In this document: positions 26,340 to 35,396 of the stretch, in pieces
How the letters are laid out: each line of letters starts with the position of its first letter
How positions within the stretch are numbered: the first letter of the stretch is position 1
Notes under the pieces: generated by a model
What the model saw: the letters and a program-made list of their open reading frames with translations, nothing else
What the model was told of the DNA's origin: nothing
Databases searched by the model: none
NCBI GenBank assembly: GCA_963817405.1
Contig: CAWFNW010000002.1
Coordinates: 310,001-374,000 of the forward strand
Origin: CAWFNW01 sp963817405
Lineage (GTDB): Bacteria; Actinomycetota; Coriobacteriia; Anaerosomatales; Anaerosomataceae
Direction: 5' to 3'
DNA: 64,000 nt
Translations under genes and position numbers: made by a program

Positions 26340-27629
26340 TCAGCGCTTCTTCCCCAGCGACAGGCGCATCGTCAGGATCTTGTCCGAGCTGAAGATCCGC
26401 GCCGCGACGAAGACGAGCCCGACGAACCACGCCAGCTGGTACGCGATGCCGAGAGCGACAGTCCCGATGTTGCCGAGGAACAGGTTCGGCGCGGCGGTGA
26501 ACGAATGGCTGAACGGAATCGCCTTCACCAGCCATTGCAGCCACACCGGCAGGGATGAGATGTCGGTCAGAAGCGTGAGGAAGTACGGCACCATCACGAG
26601 GATCATCACCGGCGTGAGGAGCGACTGCACGGCTTTCACGTTCTCGGCGAACGCGCCCAGCATGAGCGCCGCCGCGAGCGCAACGAGGACCGCCGCGAAG
26701 ATCGAGAGGCCCATGAGCGCGTAGTCGCCAACGCCGAGGGTCAGGCCCAGCTGCTGGGCAAGCTGCCGCGATGCGTCGAAGCCGCCGGCTCCAGCGCCGC
26801 CGAAGCCCTTCTCGAGACCCTTCAGGTACGAGCTCATGCCGATCATGTACGCGGCTGCCGACAAGAGTGCGATGGTGCCGGCCGCGAGCATCTTGGCGGC
26901 GACGAGGCCTGAACGGCTCACCGGCATCGCGAGAAGCGACTCGAGCGTCTTGTTCTCCTTCTCGGTGGCCACGGCCGTCGCCACCATCTGCATCGCGAAG
27001 ACGATCACCAAGAACAAGATGATGGGCACGAACGTCGTCTGCGACGAGACGAAGCCCATGATGGCATCGGGCGAAGCGGCCGCCTGCTTCTCGCCGATGA
27101 CCACGTTCGGGGTGACCACGAACGGCTCCTTGAGGAACGCGGGGTCGACGCCGGGAGCCACCGTCTCCGCAGTCGCGAGCCGGGTTCGCTCGGCTGCGAG
27201 GGCGACGGCCTGGCTGAGCGCTTCGCTATCGGAAGAGCCCATGAACGAGAAGTCACGAATGACCACATAGGTGCCGAGCGGCGCCTGCTTGCCGGCAGCG
27301 ATCGCGTCCGCGAATCCGGCGGGCACGACCAGGAGGACGCTCGTGCCGTCGCTGCGCATCGCCTCGATCTGTTCGTCCGCGGTGCCGCTCGTGGAGAGAT
27401 TGACCTTGAACCCGGCCTCCTCGGCGGCCTGCCGGATGGATTCTGATGCGGGGGTACCGTCCAGATCGAGCATCCGCAGGCGACGCGTCGCGTCCGCCTG
27501 TTCGCTCTGTTGGCCGACCAGCTGCCCGATGGCCATGAACATGACGATCGTGAGCACGAACGGCAGGAGGATCTGCTTCGTGGCCAGCTCGCGGAGCTCC
27601 TTTCTCAGCATCACCCAGAAGCGTCTCAT
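26340..27629 (-). CDS. ABC-2 type exporter permease (NatB/YhaP-like)
   Basis: The protein has 429 residues. One N-terminal helix is followed by a long extracytoplasmic domain (about 45-200), then five or six helices in the C-terminal half, with VATEKENKTLESLLAMPVSRS at the membrane interface, a hallmark of NatB/ABC-2 permeases. It pairs with the ATPase encoded directly upstream (4-base overlap). NatAB-type systems export Na+, lipids or peptides; the cargo is not evident. It is followed at 10 bases by the membrane kinase gene. Confidence 0.9.
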   Translation of the reverse strand: MRRFWVMLRKELRELATKQILLPFVLTIVMFMAIGQLVGQQSEQADATRRLRMLDLDGTPASESIRQAAEEAGFKVNLSTSGTADEQIEAMRSDGTSVLLVVPAGFADAIAAGKQAPLGTYVVIRDFSFMGSSDSEALSQAVALAAERTRLATAETVAPGVDPAFLKEPFVVTPNVVIGEKQAAASPDAIMGFVSSQTTFVPIILFLVIVFAMQMVATAVATEKENKTLESLLAMPVSRSGLVAAKMLAAGTIALLSAAAYMIGMSSYLKGLEKGFGGAGAGGFDASRQLAQQLGLTLGVGDYALMGLSIFAAVLVALAAALMLGAFAENVKAVQSLLTPVMILVMVPYFLTLLTDISSLPVWLQWLVKAIPFSHSFTAAPNLFLGNIGTVALGIAYQLAWFVGLVFVAARIFSSDKILTMRLSLGKKR

Positions 27630-28348
27630 CGTGCCACCTCCGCGAAGACGTTCTCCAGGCTCGCGGCCTGGTACTTGTCCTTGAGCGCGGCGGGGGTGCC
27701 CATCTCGTGGATGCGGCCCTGGTGAATGATGCCGACGCGGTCGGAGAGGAACTCGATCTCGAGCATGTTGTGGCTGGAGAGGAGGACGCCCATGCCCTCG
27801 GCGGCAAACGAGCGTACGGTCTCGCGGATCTCAATCGCGTTCAGCACGTCGAGACCGCTCGTCGGCTCGTCGAGGATGGCAAGTGTGGGGCGCGTCATGA
27901 TCGAGCGTGCCAGCAAGAGCTTGCGGGTCATACCTTTGCTGTACGTGCCGACTTTGTCCCGAAGCCGGTCGCCCAGGTCCGCGACCTCTTCGGCGACGTC
28001 GATCGCCTCGGCCTGGCGCTTCTTGTCGGAGTAGAAGATCTCCGCCATGAAGCGCAGGTAGTCGCTACCGCGCATCTGCTTGTAAGCGCCGGCCTCTTCG
28101 GGGAGGTAGCTGATGTGCTCGCGTACCTCGTCGGCGTGGGCCACGACATCGAGGCCGCCGACGGTGACCGAGCCGGCCGACGGCTTGAGGATGGTGGCCA
28201 CGATGCGGAGTGTCGTCGTCTTGCCCGCGCCGTTGGGTCCGATGAGACCGAAGATCTCACCGGGACTCACCGTGAAGTCGATGCCCTTCACGGCCTCGAG
28301 CTCGCCGTAGCGCTTGACGAGCCCACGCACCTCCAGGACTGCATCCAT
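27626..28348 (-). CDS. ABC exporter ATPase (NatA-like)
   Basis: The protein has 240 residues. Walker A is GPNGAGKTTTLR, the signature is YSKGMTRKLLLARSI, Walker B is LAILDEPTSGLD, and the H-loop is LLSSHNMLEIEFLS. The LSGGQ-equivalent YSKGM matches the NatA/CcmA exporter group. The ATG at 28348 is used; an open frame extends to 28501 without a recognisable domain. It begins the minus-strand run that continues through the permease, kinase, FHA, phosphatase and wall-synthesis genes with small or no gaps. Confidence 0.92.
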   Translation of the reverse strand: MDAVLEVRGLVKRYGELEAVKGIDFTVSPGEIFGLIGPNGAGKTTTLRIVATILKPSAGSVTVGGLDVVAHADEVREHISYLPEEAGAYKQMRGSDYLRFMAEIFYSDKKRQAEAIDVAEEVADLGDRLRDKVGTYSKGMTRKLLLARSIMTRPTLAILDEPTSGLDVLNAIEIRETVRSFAAEGMGVLLSSHNMLEIEFLSDRVGIIHQGRIHEMGTPAALKDKYQAASLENVFAEVAR

Positions 28349-28515
28349 ACGTGAAATCACCCCCGCGTCGTCGCGTATACGCTTGTGGGGAATCTTCCCA
28401 TAGACAGGCATGGTTCGCGCGGCAATCCGTGCGCGGCTCCGGCTGAGCGCAGTGCGGTGCAGAAGCCAGGCCAAGCGAGGCTCGTGGATCCCGCGCGTCA
28501 TCGGAGGTGAGACGC

Positions 28516-28986
28516 ATGGTGCCGGCCTTCTACTACTGCGTGATCCCGGCTCTCGTGGTCGGAGCGCTCTTCGTCATAGCCAAGATGGTGCTCGGCCAGC
28601 CCCAGATGATTGAGAATCGGCCCACGACCCAGGGCGCGACCGGGTCCGACAGTCCGGCGGGCGGGCGCACGACAGAGCGGAAGGTTCCGGCCAGCTTCAT
28701 CGTCGCGGCGGTCGTCGCTGTCCTCTACTCGGCGGTCGGGGTCTTCGTGGTGGCCAGCATCATCGCGGGGACAGACCCGCTCGTTGCGCTGGCGCTTGTC
28801 CAGATGGTGCCCGCACCGGCCCTCGCGGGACTGGTTTCGATGGGCGACGTGCTCGTGTCAGTCAGGCGCCCCCACACGGCAAGGTATCGGAGGCTGCAGT
28901 GGATTGGCCTCGCGCTCTGTGTGCTGCTCTTCCCGCTCTGGTACGGGACAACGGTCCTGGTGACCCAACTCGTGCTCGGCAACTAG
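28516..28986 (+). CDS. small membrane protein of unknown function
   Basis: The protein has 156 residues from an ATG preceded by GGAGGTGA at ideal spacing; a GTG 9 bases upstream is less likely. It has one N-terminal helix (about 5-25), a polar linker rich in Thr, Gly and Arg, then three helices. No motif is recognised. It is divergent from the NatA-like gene and lies just before tRNA-Leu. Confidence 0.7.
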   Translation: MVPAFYYCVIPALVVGALFVIAKMVLGQPQMIENRPTTQGATGSDSPAGGRTTERKVPASFIVAAVVAVLYSAVGVFVVASIIAGTDPLVALALVQMVPAPALAGLVSMGDVLVSVRRPHTARYRRLQWIGLALCVLLFPLWYGTTVLVTQLVLGN

Positions 28987-28995
28987 CTCGCACCG

Positions 28996-29024
28996 TTGCC
29001 GCGCACTGTTTGCCCTGCTAGAAT
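28996..29024 (+). promoter_or_regulatory. promoter of tRNA-Leu
   Basis: TTGCCG (28996-29001) and TAGAAT (29019-29024) are separated by exactly 17 bases and end 17 bases before the mature tRNA 5' end. Confidence 0.65.
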
Positions 29025-29041
29025 CACTACTCGCACGTCAC

Positions 29042-29127
29042 GCGGGTGTGGCGGAATGGCAGACGCGCATGGTTCAGGTCCATGTGGGGGCAACCCCGTG
29101 AAGGTTCAACTCCTTTCACCCGCACCA
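29042..29127 (+). tRNA. tRNA-Leu (anticodon CAG)
   Basis: The 86-base class II tRNA has a long variable arm and encoded CCA. The acceptor GCGGGTG pairs with CACCCGC, the anticodon stem CATGG/CCATG encloses TTCAGGT, the variable arm is TGGGGGCAACCCCG, and the T-arm is present. The anticodon CAG reads CUG. Confidence 0.96.
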
Positions 29128-29137
29128 GACATCGAAC

Positions 29138-29166
29138 AGCGGCTTCGCCTCTCCGGCGAAGCCGCT
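29138..29166 (+). terminator. hairpin downstream of tRNA-Leu
   Basis: Perfect 12-base arms AGCGGCTTCGCC and GGCGAAGCCGCT surround a 5-base loop, 10 bases after the tRNA. No strong T run follows. It can also serve the convergent SDR gene. Confidence 0.6.
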
Positions 29167-29205
29167 GTCATGTGATGTCACGCGTGACCGTGGCGCTTGA
29201 GGGTG

Positions 29206-29970
29206 CTACTGGGCCAAGTACCCGCCGTCGACCACATACTGGGCACCGGTCACGAAGGATGCCTTGTCGGAGAGCAGGAAGACCACGGTCTCTGCGATCT
29301 CCTCGGCGACACCAAGCCGCTGCATCGGGTGCTTGGACGCGATGAAGTCATAGAGATCGGTGCCTCGCTGGATGCCGGCGCCGGAGAGCAGCGGTGTCTC
29401 GATGAACCCGGGGTGCACGGAGTTGACGCGGATGCCCTGCGTCGCGTACTCAAGCGCCGCGTTCTTCGTAGCGCCGGCCACGCCGTGCTTCGCGGCGACG
29501 TAGGCGATTGACTGCGGGAACCCGGCGAAGCCCAAAATCGAGCTGATGTTCACGATCGAGCCTGACCCGGCCTCGACCATTGCGGGGAGCTGGGCGCGCA
29601 TTCCGAGGAACACGCCGGTCAGGTTGATTGCGATGACCTTATCCCAACCGTCCACGGGATACTCGCCTGTGGGAGCGGCCGGGCCTCCGATTCCTGCGTT
29701 GTTGACCGCAAGGTGAAGCGCGCCAAAGCGCTCCTTCGCGGCTGCCACCAAGGCTTCGTTGTCAGCCTGGCTCGACGAATCGCCGTGGATAAAGACCGCC
29801 TCGCCGCCCTCCGCCTCGATCAGCGCGATGGTCTCGTTGCCTGCCTCATCCACGATGTCCGACACGACGACCTTGGCGCCCTCGCGGGCCATCGCCAGAG
29901 CGGTTGCCCGGCCGATGCCGGAGCCCCCTCCGGTGACAATGCCGACCTTTCCCTCAAGCAGTCCTGACAT
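29206..29970 (-). CDS. SDR-family NAD(P)-dependent oxidoreductase
   Basis: The protein has 254 residues, a classical short-chain dehydrogenase. Cofactor loop VTGGGSGIGRA, VSDIVD after beta-2 (Asp suggests NAD), NNAG at the core, catalytic Ser in NISSI, and YVAAKHG (YxxxK) are all present, with the closing VTGAQYVVDGGYLAQ. It is similar in layout to 3-oxoacyl-ACP or alcohol dehydrogenases of this family; the substrate is not apparent. GAAAGAGGGG precedes the ATG. Confidence 0.92.
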   Translation of the reverse strand: MSGLLEGKVGIVTGGGSGIGRATALAMAREGAKVVVSDIVDEAGNETIALIEAEGGEAVFIHGDSSSQADNEALVAAAKERFGALHLAVNNAGIGGPAAPTGEYPVDGWDKVIAINLTGVFLGMRAQLPAMVEAGSGSIVNISSILGFAGFPQSIAYVAAKHGVAGATKNAALEYATQGIRVNSVHPGFIETPLLSGAGIQRGTDLYDFIASKHPMQRLGVAEEIAETVVFLLSDKASFVTGAQYVVDGGYLAQ

Positions 29971-30213
29971 GTCTTACCCCTCTTTCGGTCGAGCGCGTGT
30001 CCGGCGCGCATCTTCGGTCGGGGCCGCGAACGCGGTCCCTGGGGTGCATGGAGGGAGCTGCAAATGTGCGACCAACACGCGTGAGGAGAGAGAACGAGCT
30101 CCACGGGATGCCGATTCCGCGTGCGTACCGGGTTCCGGCCCACATGGCAAGGCGGGGCCAGGACCGGGCCGCCCTTCTACACGTGCGGAACCGCCGCGAG
30201 CCGTATGGCCCCG

Positions 30214-30888
30214 CTAGCCGACGACACCGGCTCCGCGTTGCCTCGCTGTGCGCCGGCTGCTCGCGCGGAATACAGAGGCGGCGCCGACCCCGAGCGGGAA
30301 CGCGATGAAGTGCGCTGCGCTCGCCGAGATCTCAATCCCGGACGGCGTGGGCTCGATCACCGCGGACACGAGCGCAACGAGGAGTCCAGCCAGAACAGCA
30401 GCCCCGGCCCAGCGCCGCGCCGGCCGCGGCAAGGCCGTGACCGCCAGGCCGAGGCAGCCGAAGTAGCCGGCCGAGGGCCCGATATCGCGCGCCAGGTAGA
30501 CGAGCGATCCCACGCCGTGCCCAAGCAGGTGCAGCGTGTGGGAGGCACCGAACGTCACGACGAGGGCGGTGACGTGAGCGGTCCAGAACGTGAGGGCCGT
30601 GCGGCCGGTCCCCCAGGAATACTCGGCCGCATACCCGAAGAGGGCTACCAAGATGAACGCGACCCAGAAGGACAGTCCGCCCTGCGTCAGGAAGACCGAC
30701 GTGACAACGCGGCTCCACTCCAGCCCCAAGAGGTCACTCGGCGCGAAGCCGTACCGTTCGACGAGGCTCGACGGCAGGGCCCCAAGATGGGTCCCGGTGA
30801 GGACTCCGACCACGAGCAGCACCGCGAGCGTGGCGCTCGTGAACGGCAGCCGCCACGGTGCGAAACGCAGCCGATCCGGTTCCGCCAC
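30214..30888 (-). CDS. rhomboid-like membrane protein
   Basis: The protein has 224 residues from a GTG preceded by AAGGAGG; an open frame further upstream has no membrane character. Six or seven helices are predicted. LEWSRVVTSVFLTQGG matches the rhomboid W-R-x-x-T-x-x-F-x-H-x-G region, GPSAGYFG resembles the catalytic G-x-S-x, and SAAHFIAFPLG the catalytic A-H-x-x-G. The His/Asn cluster of TM2 is altered (Gln in LTQGG). Both putative catalytic residues are kept, so it may be an intramembrane serine protease, but it could be an inactive relative. Confidence 0.65.
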   Translation of the reverse strand: MAEPDRLRFAPWRLPFTSATLAVLLVVGVLTGTHLGALPSSLVERYGFAPSDLLGLEWSRVVTSVFLTQGGLSFWVAFILVALFGYAAEYSWGTGRTALTFWTAHVTALVVTFGASHTLHLLGHGVGSLVYLARDIGPSAGYFGCLGLAVTALPRPARRWAGAAVLAGLLVALVSAVIEPTPSGIEISASAAHFIAFPLGVGAASVFRASSRRTARQRGAGVVG

Positions 30889-30995
30889 GTGAGGCGGCCT
30901 CCTTCGTGTGTCCTTCCGAGGAGCGACGCGACGCACGTGGTGTATGTCCCCCAACGGCGGCGGCAGACGCTGTCCCGCACCGTGCCCTCGGCCGC

Positions 30996-32720
30996 CTATC
31001 GCGCTGAAGCAGCGATGCGGTCGACAACGACCCGGTTGCGCCCAGTCTCCTTCGCCTGGTAGAGGGCGCGGTCGGCGCGCTCGATGAGGTCCGGCAGGTC
31101 GACCGGTCCGCTGCCGGCCACGGTCGCCACGCCAACGCTGATGGTCGTGTGAATGGTATCGCCGCCGCACGGGACGGGCGTCGCAGCGACGCGCTCGCGG
31201 AGCCGCTCGGCGGCATTCTCAGCGCTTCTCGAGTCCGCTCCGAGGAGGAGCACGAGGAACTCGTCGCCGCCGTAGCGGCACGGGACATCGGTCTCGCGCG
31301 CGTTGGTCGTGAGTTGGCGGGCGACCGAGACGAGCACGTCGTCGCCGGCGCGGTGCCCGTAGGTGTCGTTCACTCGCTTGAAGCGATCGATGTCGAACAT
31401 CATGAGCGACACCGGCTCCGACGGCTTCCCCGACGACTGCAGGCTGTCGGCAAGCACGGTCAGGTGACCGCGGTTGAAGAGGCCCGTAAGAGAGTCGAGT
31501 GAGGCCTGCGCCTCCAGCCGGGCCTGCGCCGCGCGACGCTCCGCGATCTCCCGCTCCAGCGCGAGACTGCGAAGCCGGTGGATCTCCAGGTCCTTGCGTG
31601 CGGACTCGATCTGATGCGTCATGCGGAGGCTGGAGAGGCGGCTCGCGGTCTCGTTGTTCACCTTCGCTTCACGGAGTTCGTGGAACCGCCGGAAGTGGTC
31701 GAGCGCGTCCTTGAAATCACCGCGCGCCTCTTGGAACTCCGCGATCAGCTTGTGGCACTGGTGGCGCTCCACGCTCCAGGGCTGTTGCTCGAAGAGCGCC
31801 AGCGCCTGTTCGGTCAGATCGACCGCCTCGTCCCAGTCCCAGCGCGTCGCGGCGATCCTGCCAAGCGTCAGCAGGCATTTGGCGCCGTCGGCGGTGGAGC
31901 GGTGTTCGCCGGCGAGCGCGAGCGCACGCCGGGTGCACTCCTCGGCACCGACTGCGTCGCCCGCATGCAGGTGGACATCGGCAAGGGTGTCGAGCACCCA
32001 CATCTGCAGGTGCGGGCGCTGGCCCTGCTCCGCGTAGCGCAGCGCGGACTTCGCCGATGCCAGGGCCTCCTCAATACGGCCGAGGTCCAGGTAGGTGTAG
32101 GCGATGTTGTTGAGGATGAACGCTTCGCCGGTGCGGTCGTTCAGCTCCCGGTGGACCGCCAGCGCGCGTTCTTGCATCTCAAGTCCAACATCGGCGTGGC
32201 CCGATGAGGCGTGCACGCTCCCGATGTGGTCCAGTTCATAGGCCTGCAGGCTGCGGTCGCCGATCTGCTCGGCGATCTCAAGGGCGTGCGTCAGGAAGTC
32301 GAGCGCTTCGGGGTAGTCGCCGAGGCAGAAGTGGCACCAGCCGATGCAGTCATAGATATCGCCGAGTACCACGCTTGGGCTCTGCGCGCCGAGGAGATCC
32401 TGTGCCTGTGCGGCCTGCGCTCGGGCGAGGTCGAACTCACCGAGCATGCTGTTGCGGTGGGCCAAGAGGCTCAGCGCGGTCGCCATGCCGAGTGTGTACT
32501 GTTGCCCAAGCGCGTTGGGTTCGCGCGCAATCTCGAGTGCGCGTGCCGCCAGTTGCCTGTTCTCCTCGTAGTCGAGCCGCCGTATCGCGCGCGCCTCGGT
32601 GTTCAGCTGGTCCACGAGCGCCCGGCGCTCGGCCTCGCTGAACGTCTGCGCGCGCAAAGGCGGGCCTTCGTCGGCAGCCGGGACAGTGGTGTAGGCGGCC
32701 TTGTCGCGTGTGCGGTTCAT
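30996..32720 (-). CDS. TPR-repeat diguanylate cyclase (GGDEF)
   Basis: The protein has 574 residues. The first about 350 form tetratricopeptide-like helical pairs (for example GDYPEALDFLTHALEIAEQ and GRIEEALASAKSALRYAEQ). A short coiled coil (about 355-395) leads into a GGDEF domain: DSLTGLFNRGHL, MMFDIDRFKRVNDTYGHRAGD and the active loop CRYGGDEFLVLL. The intact GGDEF implies cyclic di-GMP synthesis, triggered by a protein or ligand bound to the TPR array. No membrane segment or EAL domain is seen. CAGGAG precedes the ATG. Confidence 0.93.
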   Translation of the reverse strand: MNRTRDKAAYTTVPAADEGPPLRAQTFSEAERRALVDQLNTEARAIRRLDYEENRQLAARALEIAREPNALGQQYTLGMATALSLLAHRNSMLGEFDLARAQAAQAQDLLGAQSPSVVLGDIYDCIGWCHFCLGDYPEALDFLTHALEIAEQIGDRSLQAYELDHIGSVHASSGHADVGLEMQERALAVHRELNDRTGEAFILNNIAYTYLDLGRIEEALASAKSALRYAEQGQRPHLQMWVLDTLADVHLHAGDAVGAEECTRRALALAGEHRSTADGAKCLLTLGRIAATRWDWDEAVDLTEQALALFEQQPWSVERHQCHKLIAEFQEARGDFKDALDHFRRFHELREAKVNNETASRLSSLRMTHQIESARKDLEIHRLRSLALEREIAERRAAQARLEAQASLDSLTGLFNRGHLTVLADSLQSSGKPSEPVSLMMFDIDRFKRVNDTYGHRAGDDVLVSVARQLTTNARETDVPCRYGGDEFLVLLLGADSRSAENAAERLRERVAATPVPCGGDTIHTTISVGVATVAGSGPVDLPDLIERADRALYQAKETGRNRVVVDRIAASAR

Positions 32721-32852
32721 CGTGCTCCTGGTTCCTAGGTGCTTCCAGCTGGATGTATCGACATCCGCGCCCGCGTTCTGGAGTAGCTGTGCGCGGCTGC
32801 GACCGCCGGCAGAGGTGTATCGTTGTGCCGTACCGACGAAGAAGGGGGAGCG

Positions 32853-33260
32853 ATGCCGTTCACGCGCACGCTGGCGCTCTACGCGATCTCACTCGTGGTG
32901 TTCCTTGGCATCGACTTCGTCTGGCTCACGGTCATGAGCGAGCGCTTCTATCGCCCACGGCTGGGCAAGCTGATGGCCGAGCGGGCGAACCTGCCGGTGG
33001 CGCTCGTCTTCTACCTGCTCTATGTGGTGGGCGTGCTGGTCCTGGTCGTGCTGCCGGCGATCGACAAAGGCTCGCTTGCGCAGGCGATTCTCGGCGGCGC
33101 GCTCCTCGGTGCCGTGGCCTACGGCACCTACGACTTTACGAACCTCGCCACCATCGAAGGCTGGCCCGTGATCGTCACGGTCGTCGATGTCGTGTGGGGA
33201 ACCACGCTCACGGCGGTGATTGCAGCAGCCGGCTACGGCGTTGGGCGCTGGTTGAGCTGA
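32853..33260 (+). CDS. DUF2177-type membrane protein
   Basis: The protein has 135 residues with four predicted helices, and conserved-looking polar positions FLGIDFVWLTVM and GTYDFTNLATI within the membrane. This pattern matches the DUF2177 family of small integral membrane proteins of unknown function. The ATG at 32853 follows AAGGGGGAG; an ATG 30 bases upstream lacks such a site. Between its stop and 33484 there is only a short minus-strand open stretch (33266-33370) without a start codon, possibly a gene remnant. Confidence 0.75.
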   Translation: MPFTRTLALYAISLVVFLGIDFVWLTVMSERFYRPRLGKLMAERANLPVALVFYLLYVVGVLVLVVLPAIDKGSLAQAILGGALLGAVAYGTYDFTNLATIEGWPVIVTVVDVVWGTTLTAVIAAAGYGVGRWLS

Positions 33261-33448
33261 GCGCTACCCGTCTTCATCCTCGTCGGGGCTCTCAGCAGAG
33301 CGTTCCCGCAGGTTGAGGCCGAGCCCCGCGGCAACGAAGCCGCTTGCGAGGAGCGTGAACAGCTCACCGCCGAGCGGTCAGTTCAACCGGACCCAGCGGG
33401 CCCTCTGCGTGCTCAGTCGGAAGCGCGGGCTCGCTGGCGGCGATGGGG

Positions 33449-33454
33449 TATGAT
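33449..33454 (+). promoter_or_regulatory. -10 element TATGAT upstream of the radical SAM gene
   Basis: TATGAT lies 30 bases before the ATG at 33485, which itself follows AGAAAGAAGG. A -35 is not obvious. Confidence 0.4.
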
Positions 33455-33484
33455 GGGCGACGTGTCTCACCAGAAAGAAGGGCC

Positions 33485-34819
33485 ATGCTTTCTGAGCGTC
33501 TGATCACGACCACACTCCGCTACCTCAACCGGGAGTATCTCCACACCGAGAAGGTCGATCTCGAGCGCCTGCCCGCACCCCAGCCGGGTCACGGGTACGT
33601 CCTCTACGCCCATGTGCCCTTCTGCGAGCGACTCTGTCCGTACTGCTCGTTCAACAGGTTCCTCTTTCACGAGCAGAACGCGCGTGACTACTTCCACAGC
33701 CTGCGCAAAGAGATGCGCATGGTTGCCGACCTCGGCTACGACTTCGCATCGCTCTATATCGGGGGCGGCACGCCGACCATCCTCATCGACGAGCTCTGTG
33801 ACACGATCGATCTCGCGCGCGAGCTCTTTCCGAGCATCGCAGAGGTGTCCTCCGAGACGAGTCCCAACCACATCACCGAGGAGTCGATCGCCGCGCTCTC
33901 AAGCCGGGTGCAGCGGCTCTCAGTGGGCGTGCAGTCGTTCGATGACGGGCTCTTGCAGCAGATGGCCCGCTACGACAAGTACGGCTGCGGCCAGGACGTC
34001 TTCGAGCACGTCAGCCTGGCAGCGGACCGCTTCCACTCGCTCAATGTCGACATGATCTTCAACTTCCCCAGCCAGACCCCGGAGATTCTGGCGCGGGACA
34101 TCCAGATGGTGAAGGCGACCGGCGCGAACCAGACCACCTTCTACCCGTTGATGGCCTCGCCCACCACACGTCGCGAGCTGGCTCGGACGATCGGAAACAT
34201 CGACTACGCGCGCGAGGCCGAGTACTACAAGACGATCTGTGCGGGCCTCAACCCGGACTTCGAGCCGGCCTCAGCGTGGACGTTCTCGCGAGAGAAGGCC
34301 TCGATGATCGACGAGTACATCGTCGACTATCCCGAGTACGTTGGGGTTGGCTCCGGCGGGCTCAGCTTCCTCGATGGGCGCATCTACCACAACACGTTCT
34401 CGCTCAAGGAGTACGAGACACGCATCGCCAGTGGTCGGACCTCGGTCGCAAAGGCGGGTCGGCCGTACAGCCGCACGGCGCGCCTTCGCTATCACTTCGT
34501 GACCGAGTTCTTCGGGCTATTCCTCGACCGCGAGCGGTTCCTGGCCGAGTGGGGCGTCTCCATCGAGCGTGCGATGCCCATCGAGATGGCGTTCATGCGT
34601 CTCGCGGGGGGCATTGCGTCGGATGACGGCCGCACGATCGTGCTCACCCAGAAGGGTCGCTACCTGCTGCTCGTCATGATGCGCGAGACGCTGGCGGCCT
34701 CGAACGACATCCGCGACCAAGCGCGCAAGGAGCTTCCCCCGGAGGAGAAGATGATGTTGTTCGACGGCGGTCCCGAGTGCTCCGTGGCTCCCAGCGAGGA
34801 GTGCCTCGCAGCAAGCTGA
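33485..34819 (+). CDS. radical SAM protein, HemN/coproporphyrinogen-oxidase-like
   Basis: The protein has 444 residues. The radical SAM cluster motif VPFCERLCPYCSF (C-x3-C-x2-C) is near residue 55, with the SAM-binding GGGTPT, SVGVQSFDDGLLQQMAR and a DMIFNFPSQT block following as in HemN-like enzymes. A C-terminal winged-helix-like part has LTQKGRYLLLVMM. HemN relatives include true oxygen-independent coproporphyrinogen dehydrogenases, heme chaperones (HemW) and anaerobic heme-cleaving enzymes. I cannot choose between these, and no other heme gene is nearby. Two small orphan genes follow on the same strand. Confidence 0.85.
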   Translation: MLSERLITTTLRYLNREYLHTEKVDLERLPAPQPGHGYVLYAHVPFCERLCPYCSFNRFLFHEQNARDYFHSLRKEMRMVADLGYDFASLYIGGGTPTILIDELCDTIDLARELFPSIAEVSSETSPNHITEESIAALSSRVQRLSVGVQSFDDGLLQQMARYDKYGCGQDVFEHVSLAADRFHSLNVDMIFNFPSQTPEILARDIQMVKATGANQTTFYPLMASPTTRRELARTIGNIDYAREAEYYKTICAGLNPDFEPASAWTFSREKASMIDEYIVDYPEYVGVGSGGLSFLDGRIYHNTFSLKEYETRIASGRTSVAKAGRPYSRTARLRYHFVTEFFGLFLDRERFLAEWGVSIERAMPIEMAFMRLAGGIASDDGRTIVLTQKGRYLLLVMMRETLAASNDIRDQARKELPPEEKMMLFDGGPECSVAPSEECLAAS

Positions 34820-34967
34820 AGGAGCCTGAGGGTTCTGGGCGACAGGGATTACCGCTGACGGGAAGAATTCGTGATGGTACGGGGAAACCTCGCGCTCGTA
34901 GGCACATACCACGTAGGGCGGGCAATCGCGGTGCGCCATGCGTCCCGGGGTTGGCGAAGGGAGACCG

Positions 34968-35330
34968 ATGGCAGTCGTCAAAGAGCCGCTCGCATTTGGC
35001 GAGGACTTCACGCCCGAGCACGCACAGCGGATGCTGGACCTCTACACGAAGACGCTCTCGAAGCTCGGCTATCGCGCGCAGCCGTACCCGAACCTCGAGG
35101 AGCACATCGGTGGAAGCGTCTTCCAGTCACCGAAGTTCGAGACGCTCGGCCACGCGATGTGGATGTGCGAGCGGACGCAGGAGTTCGTCCGGCAGCGACG
35201 TTTTGCCAAGGCGTATCGCTGGATCGGCACAATCCAAGGAATCCTGTTCATGAACGGCATCTACTCCCTCGCCGAGCTCAAGGACCACAATCGGTTCCAT
35301 CTGGGTGCCAGCCGGATCACCGACGCGTAG
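34968..35330 (+). CDS. hypothetical protein, 120 residues
   Basis: The ATG follows GGGAGACCG. The protein is soluble and largely helical, with aromatic- and charge-rich segments (MLDLYTKTLSKLGYRAQPYP, MWMCERTQEFVRQRRFAKAYR). No family is recognised. It lies 148 bases after the radical SAM gene on the same strand and 66 bases before another orphan, so the three may be cotranscribed. Confidence 0.65.
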   Translation: MAVVKEPLAFGEDFTPEHAQRMLDLYTKTLSKLGYRAQPYPNLEEHIGGSVFQSPKFETLGHAMWMCERTQEFVRQRRFAKAYRWIGTIQGILFMNGIYSLAELKDHNRFHLGASRITDA

Positions 35331-35396
35331 AAACGGCGCCGCCCACCTCGGCATGTGCCGCGGCTTCCCGGGCTTGCGTGCCCTAAGGAGACGTTC

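Noticed and set aside
33261..33442. Small minus-strand gene after the DUF2177 gene
   Set aside because: The open stretch encodes a plausible membrane-like tail but has an upstream stop and no start codon or ribosome site; at most a remnant.
34820..34967. Riboswitch before the 120-residue orphan
   Set aside because: I compared it by eye with fluoride, guanidine, c-di-GMP and tetrahydrofolate consensus cores and found no match; only a leader of unusual length remains.
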